Below are positions 1 through 6,191 of a stretch of DNA of 17,698 nt, piece after piece. Position 1 is the first letter of the stretch. Every line of letters starts with the position of its first letter. The notes beneath the pieces are model-generated. The model did no database searches and was not told where the DNA came from. It worked only from the letters and a program-made list of their open reading frames with translations. The translations under genes and the position numbers were made by a program. This stretch comes from Planctomycetota bacterium. Its GTDB lineage: Bacteria > Planctomycetota > Planctomycetia > Pirellulales > UBA1268. The DNA lies in assembly GCA_027622795.1 (NCBI GenBank), contig JAQBZA010000019.1, positions 1-17,698 on the forward strand, written 5' to 3'.

Positions 1-929
1 ACGTCGCTCCAACTGGTGTTGAGATCGTGGATGGCCTGGGTCGGATTGATCGTTGTCAGCATCATGACTTCCTCGTTGCTCAGCCCGCCCTGATCTATCA
101 GCAGTTGGTGAATCTGTCGCATTGAAGCGGTCGAACCGACCAGATGCGAACGATCGGCAGCCCAGGCAGCGCCATCAGGATCGACTGTCACGTCCTTTCC
201 CGCAAGTTGAAACGTCCCTACACCCATGCCGCCTGCAGCCGTGGCGTCGGTGACGGCAATCAATCGCTCAACGCCAACCGCACGGATGATCGTGCGAATG
301 ACCGGTGGCGGCAGATGAACACCGTCAGGAATCAGCATCACCCACCGGACGCGATCAGCCGCCAGCACTCGCTGGATGATGTTGTCATGGCGATGCAGCA
401 GTAGCGGACAGCCATTGCCAAGGTGCGTGAAGGCGGCGAGCCCGCAATCGATTGCACGTTCCAGCGTTGTGGCGTCGGGATCACAGTGCCCGGCCGAGAC
501 GAGAATGCCTTGATCAGCAAGCCAACTGATTGTCGCACAGCCGGCGTCGTACTCGGGTGCAAGCGTGACAAGACGGACGAGACCGCAGCCGGCATCGACC
601 AACTCACCAGCAGCCTCGGTCGAGGCGGGTATGACGCATGATGGCGGATGGGCACCAACAAATCCCGGCTGAGGACTGATGAAAGGCCCCTCAACATGGA
701 TGCCGGCCATGACGTCGGCAATGAGCGGATCGGCGGCATGGAGTTCAGCGAGTCGTCGGATCCTGGCCGTCATTCGATCGAGCCGGTCGGTGATCACAGT
801 CGCCAGCACGCGGCCACCACCGTCCTGACGTACGGCCTGACAGGCGGCTCGCATCGCATCGATGCTCAAGTCGTCGGCATTGAAGTCGACACCCTTGTAG
901 CCGTTGAGTTGGAGATCGAGGGGTTGCAT
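1..929 (-). CDS. nagA: N-acetylglucosamine-6-phosphate deacetylase, short N-terminus (3' end beyond window)
   Basis: Removes acetate from N-acetylglucosamine-6-phosphate in the cytoplasm, giving glucosamine-6-phosphate for the adjacent NagB. The visible 309 residues contain the family landmarks: DLQLNGYKGVDF (5-16), HVEGPF with metal-ligand Glu80, SAGH with His148, FTHLGN with His169, DGVHL, and VTDATAAGG with the catalytic Asp228. These match the order and spacing of E131, H195, H216 and D273 of the E. coli enzyme. The start ATG (927-929) lies 24 nt after the nagB stop, in the same frame, behind a GGTGGAG-like ribosome site. The protein begins almost at the LQLNG motif, so about 50 residues of the usual N-terminal beta-sandwich are absent. 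The in-frame nagB stop just upstream excludes a longer start. The last few dozen residues lie outside the window. The family call is secure; the substrate follows from the nagB linkage. Confidence 0.93.
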   Translation of the reverse strand, partial: MQPLDLQLNGYKGVDFNADDLSIDAMRAACQAVRQDGGGRVLATVITDRLDRMTARIRRLAELHAADPLIADVMAGIHVEGPFISPQPGFVGAHPPSCVIPASTEAAGELVDAGCGLVRLVTLAPEYDAGCATISWLADQGILVSAGHCDPDATTLERAIDCGLAAFTHLGNGCPLLLHRHDNIIQRVLAADRVRWVMLIPDGVHLPPPVIRTIIRAVGVERLIAVTDATAAGGMGVGTFQLAGKDVTVDPDGAAWAADRSHLVGSTASMRQIHQLLIDQGGLSNEEVMMLTTINPTQAIHDLNTSWSD

Positions 930-953
930 GGCGATGTCATCTCCACCCGCTCG

Positions 954-1706
954 TCAGCCGTTTAGAAGGCTGGCTGACTGCCGGTCGAGGTGCAGGAAGC
1001 AGCGCGGGTGTTGCTGTAGGATTGATGCGGGGACGGCGGGTGTGATCGGTCCTCGAACGACGGCCTGCACTGCCTCAGCCTTCCGTCGATCGGGAACGGA
1101 ACAGACAAGTGTCTTTGTGGCAAGGATCCGTCGCACCGACATCGAAATCGCCTGCGTCGGCACTGCATCGAACGACGGGAACCAGCCCTCCCCCACCTGC
1201 TGCTGTCGGCAGCGTTCATCGAGGGATACAACGCAATACGCTTCCTCCGTCCCGAAATCGGCGGGTGGATCGTTAAACGCGAGGTGTCCGTTCTCACCGA
1301 TGCCGATCAGGCCCACATCGAAGGCTCCGTCCGGCACAAGAGCCGCCAGACGGTCGCACTCGGCCTGCGGATGGGGCGCCATGCCGTCGAGTTCGTGAAA
1401 CGCGGCTGGGGGCGTCGGCAACTGCTCGATGAACCGTTCACGGAGGAATCGACGAAAACTTGCGGGGTGTGTCGGATCGAGTCCGACGTACTCGTCAAGA
1501 TGGAACACGGTGACCCTGCCCCATGGGATCATCGCACCAGCCGTGAGTCCCGCGAGCACCTCAAATTGCGATGAGCCGGTGGCGACAACGAGTGTGGCCA
1601 TCCGATCCCGCCCGCAGGCATCGAGTAATGATCTGATAGCGATCCCGGCGGCTGCCTGACCGAGGGCGGCCCGATCATCGTGAATCGTGATTTGGAGCGA
1701 TGACAG
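954..1706 (-). CDS. nagB: Glucosamine-6-phosphate deaminase/isomerase, probable CTG start
   Basis: Converts glucosamine-6-phosphate to fructose-6-phosphate plus ammonia in the cytoplasm. The sequence shows the VVATGSSQ phosphate-binding loop, VFHLDEYVGLD, and the active-site loop GIGENGHLAFNDPP. The first in-frame ATG (1599-1601) would begin right at the conserved MATLVVATGSSQ strand and remove the first helix. In the same frame upstream the translation continues as ITIHDDRAALGQAAAGIAIR, typical NagB N-terminal sequence, until a stop at 1734-1736. In that extension there is no ATG, GTG or TTG; the only suitable codon is CTG at 1704-1706, placed 5 nt after a perfect AAGGAGG (1712-1718). From CTG the protein is 250 residues, close to the E. 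coli enzyme (266). In the active-site loop the positions usually Asp and Glu (D141 and E148 in E. coli) are Asn and Asp, a pattern I recall from a NagB subfamily. First gene of a nagB-nagA operon. Confidence 0.92.
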   Translation of the reverse strand: MSSLQITIHDDRAALGQAAAGIAIRSLLDACGRDRMATLVVATGSSQFEVLAGLTAGAMIPWGRVTVFHLDEYVGLDPTHPASFRRFLRERFIEQLPTPPAAFHELDGMAPHPQAECDRLAALVPDGAFDVGLIGIGENGHLAFNDPPADFGTEEAYCVVSLDERCRQQQVGEGWFPSFDAVPTQAISMSVRRILATKTLVCSVPDRRKAEAVQAVVRGPITPAVPASILQQHPRCFLHLDRQSASLLNG

Positions 1707-1711
1707 AGAAA

Positions 1712-1718
1712 CCTCCTT
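1712..1718 (-). promoter_or_regulatory. Strong Shine-Dalgarno sequence that fixes the nagB start
   Basis: AAGGAGG on the minus strand, complete complement to the 16S rRNA 3' end, with a 5-nt spacer (TTTCT) to an in-frame CTG at 1704-1706. It is the best ribosome site in the window and there is no other start codon within reach, so it supports non-standard CTG initiation of nagB. Confidence 0.75.
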
Positions 1719-1891
1719 ACGAAACCAGAAGCGTCAGGCATACCCTTGCCGATGAATCAGCCCAACAGCGATCGAGGAAGTACGTTTCACAACCGCTGTC
1801 TCTGAGCAGGAGGCTGGTGAGCGACACCCTTTTTCTTTATACACCATCCCGATAGAGACCTACTCAACCGCAGTGCCGCCGAGGCGGATTC
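1719..1891. promoter_or_regulatory. Divergent nagB / glpD intergenic region with candidate promoter
   Basis: About 170 nt separate the two divergent start regions, so both promoters must lie here or inside the neighbouring genes. The only AT-rich patch is 1830-1843, which contains TATACA (1838-1843) on the plus strand and TATAAA on the minus strand. A plus-strand -35 at the right 17-nt distance (TGGTGA, 1815-1820) matches the consensus only 3 of 6, and the best minus-strand -35 (TTGAGT, 1862-1867) sits 20 nt away. I saw no convincing operator palindrome. The location is likely; the exact elements are weak. Confidence 0.3.
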
Positions 1892-3535
1892 ATGCTGTCA
1901 GGCCAGCCCCCGTTCGATCAGCCGCCTCGGCAGGATCTGCTCGATCGCCTTCGCGGCGAGCCGCTGTTTGACGTCATCGTGATCGGTGGTGGTGCGACCG
2001 GCCTCGGCGTAGCCGTGGATGCGGCGGCCAGGGGGTTTTCTGTAGTCCTGTGTGAGGCGGAGGACTTTGCCAAGGGCACGTCGAGCCGGGCGACCAAGCT
2101 TCTGCACGGCGGCGTGCGGTACTTGGCGCAGGGCGATTTCGCGCTCGTTCGCGAGGCCCTGCGGGAGCGACGTCTGCTCCTCGCCAACGCCGCTCACCTT
2201 GCACAGCCGCTGGCGTTTGTTGTGCCTGCCTACGGTCTTCGCGGTCGCCTGTGGGACATCCCGCTCTATCGCTGCGGCCTCAGCTTGTATGACCTGCTGG
2301 CGGGCTCCAGCCGGCTCGGCGCGACACGGTGTGTGCCCCGGCGCGCGCTCCTCACCGACTCGCCCTCGCTTCGCGCCGATCGACTGATCGGCGGCGTCCG
2401 GTATTGGGACGGCCAGTTTGACGATGCCCGCGTGGCCGTGGCCCTCGCCCGCACGGCAATCCGCGGCGGGGCATGTGTGTTGAATTACTGCCGTGTCTCG
2501 GAGTTGATAACGACCGGGACGGCCGCTTCGGTGCGTCGTGTTGCGGGTGTCGTGGTAGAAGATCGAGAGACCGGGCGTTTGATTCCGGTGCGGGCCCGCT
2601 GCGTGATCAATGCCACGGGAGTCTGGGTCGATGCCATCCGTAAGCTCAACGACCCTCGCGCAGAAGAGACGGTCTCACCGAGTCAGGGTGTGCATATTGT
2701 TGTCGATCGAGAGTTTTTTCCGTCGGACCAGGCGTTGCTGGTGCCCAACACGGCCGATGGACGGGTGCTGTTCGCCGTTCCTTGGTTGGGCAAAGTGATT
2801 CTTGGCACCACCGACACGCCACGCCTCGATCTCCCGCTTGAGCCGCGGCCGTTCGCCGAGGAGATCGACTTCATCCTCACCGAGGCGTCGCGGTATCTCA
2901 CCCGCGTGCCAGATTACAGTGACATCCGGTCGGCGTGGGCCGGTCTGCGACCGCTTGTTCGGCCACCCGGACAGGACGCGAGTGAGACGAAGCGACTGTC
3001 TCGTGAACATCTCATCCTGGTGTCGTCGGACGGACTGGTCACCATCACCGGGGGGAAATGGACGACCTATCGGGCGATGGCGGAAGATGTCCTGGCGGCC
3101 TGCTTTTCCCACGGGCTGCTGCCTGCACGACCGGCGGGAGTGACGCGTTCCCTGCGGTTGGTTGGTGCTCCAGTAGCCGGGCCGGGCCTCCCGTCGCTGA
3201 TGATGCCCCCCGGCATTCACCTCTACGGTTCCGAGGCCGATATCGTTGCCGGGCTTCCGGGCACTGATCGGCATCTGCTGCCGGGTCTCACCGAGGCAAT
3301 GATCCGTTTTGCCGTCCGGCAAGAGTATGCCCGTACGGTCGAGGATGTGCTGGCGCGCCGGTCACGGTGGCTCTTTCTTGACGCTCAGGCCAGCATCACG
3401 GCGGCCGCCGATGTTGCTCAGATCATGGCGGAGGAACTGGGGCCGCAATTCCCGACACTCGAGATGGTGGAGGCCTACCGTCAACTCGCCGATGGTTACA
3501 GTGTCTCAGCCATCAACTCCGATACTCATAGGTGA
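1892..3535 (+). CDS. glpD: FAD-dependent glycerol-3-phosphate dehydrogenase
   Basis: Oxidises sn-glycerol-3-phosphate to dihydroxyacetone phosphate and passes electrons to quinone; known members are peripheral on the inner face of the cytoplasmic membrane. The 547-residue protein has the N-terminal FAD-binding strand and glycine motif FDVIVIGGGATG (26-37), followed by the GlpD signature with GTSSRATKLLHGGVRYL, then VLFAVPWLGKVILGTTDTP, and the C-terminal DAO_C-type domain after GGKWTTYRAMAEDVL. It is slightly longer than E. coli GlpD (501 residues), with an N-terminal extension of about 25 residues. The ATG has only a weak GAGGCGG element in front. It is divergent from nagB and converges with the oxidoreductase gene on the other strand, with a 23-nt overlap of the coding ends. 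No glpF or glpK is nearby, so it appears to be a stand-alone gene. All landmark motifs are intact. Confidence 0.95.
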   Translation: MLSGQPPFDQPPRQDLLDRLRGEPLFDVIVIGGGATGLGVAVDAAARGFSVVLCEAEDFAKGTSSRATKLLHGGVRYLAQGDFALVREALRERRLLLANAAHLAQPLAFVVPAYGLRGRLWDIPLYRCGLSLYDLLAGSSRLGATRCVPRRALLTDSPSLRADRLIGGVRYWDGQFDDARVAVALARTAIRGGACVLNYCRVSELITTGTAASVRRVAGVVVEDRETGRLIPVRARCVINATGVWVDAIRKLNDPRAEETVSPSQGVHIVVDREFFPSDQALLVPNTADGRVLFAVPWLGKVILGTTDTPRLDLPLEPRPFAEEIDFILTEASRYLTRVPDYSDIRSAWAGLRPLVRPPGQDASETKRLSREHLILVSSDGLVTITGGKWTTYRAMAEDVLAACFSHGLLPARPAGVTRSLRLVGAPVAGPGLPSLMMPPGIHLYGSEADIVAGLPGTDRHLLPGLTEAMIRFAVRQEYARTVEDVLARRSRWLFLDAQASITAAADVAQIMAEELGPQFPTLEMVEAYRQLADGYSVSAINSDTHR

Positions 3536-4913
3536 ACTGCCCTGGCATCGGTACGGGATACTTACCATCGGCATTGGCAACGACAATCGCCGGTGACGAG
3601 TCGGTGAGAGAAGCGACACCGGCCGTGAGGTCATCGGGGCAGTCGAGCATCTGCTGAAACGTGACGGTCTTACCGGTGTGTGCCGCAAACCGCCCCATGG
3701 CCGTGACGAGACTTGCCTCGGCGCCACGCTTGGCCTCGTTATACGTGGTGTTTGTGCGGATCGCCGTCACGAGATCTTCCCACTCGATGCGGTACGGGCT
3801 CTTCTCGGGCTGCGGGGCTGTCCACAGGATGTTGTCTTTGTCCATGGACTGGCTCTTGTAAATTGTCGATTTGGCGGGCGAATGCCCCCGCTCAGAAATG
3901 GTGAAGGCCCCCTTCGAGCCCTGCCCGAAGACACCAAACTTTTGCTCGCAGTCCTTCATCGTACGACCGGAGTAGAAGAACTTCGCACCATCGGCGAATG
4001 TCCACTCCACGCCATAGGCGTCAAAATTCTGATCATTGACTCGCCCCTGGAAGTGCCGGCCGCCTACCGCCTCGGCCTTCACCGGCCAGGCATTCTTCAT
4101 CCAGCACACCTCGTCGATGTGGTGCACGTAGAAATCGCTGAACACGCCGCCACTGGCCCAGATAAAGTTGTGGAATCGCTTGCACTGCCAGAAGAGTTCA
4201 CTCATGCCCTCCGGCGGGCCCGGGTACAGATCCATCGGCATGACCGGCCCATGCTCACGGTAGCCGTAAAAGTTGATCAATTCACCGGCCTCACCGTTTT
4301 GCAACCGGTCGAACAACTCCCGGCGGGCGACGCTGTGGCGACACATCAGGCCGACCCCCACCTTCAAATTCTTTGCATCAGCTTTGTCGGCCAGTTCGAG
4401 AATCCGCCTGGTGCTTGGGCCGTCGATCGAGATCGGCTTCTCCATGAAGACGTGGACGCCCCGCTCAATGGCGTAGGCGAAGTGTGCGGCGCGGAAGGCT
4501 GGTGGCGTGGCAAAGGCCGCAATATCAATCCCTGGTCGCAGACTATCGATTGCCTGCTTGTATGACTCCATCCCGACAAAGCAGCGGTCATCGGAGACAT
4601 CAACCTTCTCCTTGAACTGGGTGGCCAGCCCCTTCCGCTTATTATCAATCTGCGACTGGAAAATGTCGGCCATGGCATAGAGCTTGATGGCAGCGTCGGG
4701 TACTGAAAGTGCATCGGCGGCGGCACCGGCTCCCCGCCCTCCACAGCCTATGAGCGCCACACGAATCTCATCGGAGCCGCCCGGATGAACGGCCGGCTTC
4801 GCCTCCTTGGCAGCGAGTGACGACGACACTGTGCCGAGAGCCGCAACACTCGTCGCTTCCAGGAATGCCCTTCGGGTCGGCGAAGTGTTTTCCGTCGTGG
4901 TTGTCGGTGACAT
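3513..4913 (-). CDS. Tat-exported Gfo/Idh/MocA family oxidoreductase
   Basis: NAD(P)-dependent sugar dehydrogenase-like protein of 466 residues. The N-terminus carries a twin-arginine signal: SPTRRAFLEA with Arg14-Arg15, then a hydrophobic alanine/serine segment, as in exported planctomycete members that bind their cofactor before transport. Mature sequence: Rossmann motif RVALIGCGGRG (51-61), the family EKP motif at 158-160 (HVFMEKPISID), then the C-terminal alpha/beta sheet domain with GGVFSDFYVHHIDEV, the region that holds the catalytic histidine in the family. Start ATG at 4911-4913 is preceded by AAGGAG (4919-4924) with a 5-nt spacer, so the start is firm. It follows the aldolase-like gene by 32 nt on the same strand and is probably cotranscribed. 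The substrate cannot be read from sequence; given the sulfatases nearby, a polysaccharide-derived sugar is a guess. The stop lies inside the 3' end of glpD. Confidence 0.92.
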   Translation of the reverse strand: MSPTTTTENTSPTRRAFLEATSVAALGTVSSSLAAKEAKPAVHPGGSDEIRVALIGCGGRGAGAAADALSVPDAAIKLYAMADIFQSQIDNKRKGLATQFKEKVDVSDDRCFVGMESYKQAIDSLRPGIDIAAFATPPAFRAAHFAYAIERGVHVFMEKPISIDGPSTRRILELADKADAKNLKVGVGLMCRHSVARRELFDRLQNGEAGELINFYGYREHGPVMPMDLYPGPPEGMSELFWQCKRFHNFIWASGGVFSDFYVHHIDEVCWMKNAWPVKAEAVGGRHFQGRVNDQNFDAYGVEWTFADGAKFFYSGRTMKDCEQKFGVFGQGSKGAFTISERGHSPAKSTIYKSQSMDKDNILWTAPQPEKSPYRIEWEDLVTAIRTNTTYNEAKRGAEASLVTAMGRFAAHTGKTVTFQQMLDCPDDLTAGVASLTDSSPAIVVANADGKYPVPMPGQFTYEYRS

Positions 4914-4944
4914 GGCTGCTCCTTGCGTCGGTTTTGTGTCGGTT

Positions 4945-4964
4945 GTCAGCCCCCGTAGGCTGAC
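4945..4964 (-). repeat. Short inverted repeat at the gene junction
   Basis: A perfect 7-bp inverted repeat, GTCAGCC and GGCTGAC, separated by a 6-nt loop. It covers the stop codon of the upstream aldolase-like gene and lies between it and the ribosome site of the Gfo/Idh/MocA gene. There is no T-tract after it, so it is not a normal intrinsic terminator. It could form a small RNA hairpin that tunes expression between the two genes, or be chance. Confidence 0.35.
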
Positions 4965-6010
4965 TGCGTGGGGGTTCGAATGAGATCGTCTTCAAGTGTT
5001 CGTTTGGCCGTGATCCCGATCCGGGACAAGGCGTCATGATAGTGCTTCACGGCCTCCTCCGGAAACACTTCGTCATCGGCCACGGCCCGCAGCAGGCGAA
5101 CGAACGTGAGTTGGTCTTCCGCAGCGTTTATTTTGCGGCCGAAAAGGGCGACCCGTGCCCCGTGCTGCTTGGCTTCGGCGACCAAGGCAAAGGCATCGTG
5201 TGTCGTGCCCGCGCTGCCGCCAAGAATGCCCACGACAAGCGAACGATCATAGGCGGCAAGTTGTTCAGTCACGTCCGCCCCCAGGTACGGAATCTTGAGA
5301 AAGATCGGCCGCCCGCTGCGTGGCACACCCGCCAAGGCCCGCACGACATGATCGGCCAGGAACCGCGCGACATCACGAGGCTGCCCGTGAGTCTGCCGCC
5401 CTGAAACCTGCCGGAGCGAGTTGGGATAGAACACCTCCAGGAAATGCCGAAACTCGGCCTGCTCTGCAGCGAGGCGAAATTCTTTGTAGGCCAACAGCAT
5501 TTCGCGATCCAGCGCAGCATCGTCGTTGAACGTGAGCGAAAAAAGCCCGAGATCAACCTTTGGTCGCGATACGTTGGACCGGACGGTTGTGCAACCGTAC
5601 TGGGCCTGTGATATGGTCGCGGTTGAGAACGGTAGAGCGGGTTGGCCCGCGTAGCCCCCCGTTCCGGCAGCAAGCCAGATGTCGGTCGTATCGTTCATTC
5701 GAACGGCAGCCGTGACGGTTGAATCGTCGAAAATTTGCTCATTGAGTGCCAGACACTCGCTCGTGCTCGCGCTCATGAGCATGACGTCGATGAGCCCCTG
5801 ACGTACGATCTCACGAATCTGGTCGCGGTAGTCATGGATCGATCGATAGGGACCGATGCCGGCGGTGCCGGAGGGCCGTAGCCCGGGGGCGGCCAGCCCG
5901 AATGCCATGTCGGCATCCTTGGCATCGGCGAGGATGAAATCGCGGCAGTTGGGATCGGCCACAATACGTGCCAACTTCACGTCGAGCGACTTGGTGCTAA
6001 CAGCTGTCAT
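4946..6010 (-). CDS. Uncharacterised class I aldolase-like (beta/alpha)8 protein
   Basis: I do not recognise a named function. The 354-residue protein has a C-terminal half that resembles DhnA/DeoC/LacD-type class I aldolases: IFLKIPYLGAD with Lys239 in the position expected for a Schiff-base lysine, then VVGILGGSAG with Gly264-Gly265 as a phosphate-loop-like turn, then ARVALFGRKI (Gly291-Arg292). The N-terminal half has ILADAKDADMAFG, a GPYRSIHDYRDQIREIV segment, and a distinctive MLMSASTSECL / VRMNDTTDIW block. No signal peptide or membrane segment is visible from the chosen start. The frame stays open up to an ATG at 6200-6202, but that would put its start on top of the divergent sulfatase start, and the extra residues (rich in Arg, Ser and Gly) look non-coding. 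ATG 6008-6010 is therefore preferred; GTG at 6050-6052 is an alternative, and neither has a strong ribosome site. It precedes the Gfo/Idh/MocA gene in a likely two-gene operon. Confidence 0.8.
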   Translation of the reverse strand: MTAVSTKSLDVKLARIVADPNCRDFILADAKDADMAFGLAAPGLRPSGTAGIGPYRSIHDYRDQIREIVRQGLIDVMLMSASTSECLALNEQIFDDSTVTAAVRMNDTTDIWLAAGTGGYAGQPALPFSTATISQAQYGCTTVRSNVSRPKVDLGLFSLTFNDDAALDREMLLAYKEFRLAAEQAEFRHFLEVFYPNSLRQVSGRQTHGQPRDVARFLADHVVRALAGVPRSGRPIFLKIPYLGADVTEQLAAYDRSLVVGILGGSAGTTHDAFALVAEAKQHGARVALFGRKINAAEDQLTFVRLLRAVADDEVFPEEAVKHYHDALSRIGITAKRTLEDDLIRTPTQSAYGG

Positions 6011-6191
6011 GACGGTAGCGTACCCGATATCGTGTTTTCGTCCGAATGTCACCGGCTCGTTTCGTGACCTTGCTGCCTCGACGGGCCACAACCCGCGGCC
6101 ACGGCTGCCGGAACGAGCCCTCTCGCCCTGCCACAATCCTTGGTATGGTCCGCTGAAGCAAACAGACGAGTATTTTTTCGAAACGGGGTGA

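Noticed and set aside
338..965. Several medium open frames on both strands in the nagA region
   Set aside because: The true frame is the one that runs off the left edge with all NagA motifs; the others are shadows.
3678..4565. A 295-codon plus-strand frame
   Set aside because: Antisense to the Gfo/Idh/MocA gene, which has intact Tat, Rossmann and EKP motifs and a strong ribosome site.
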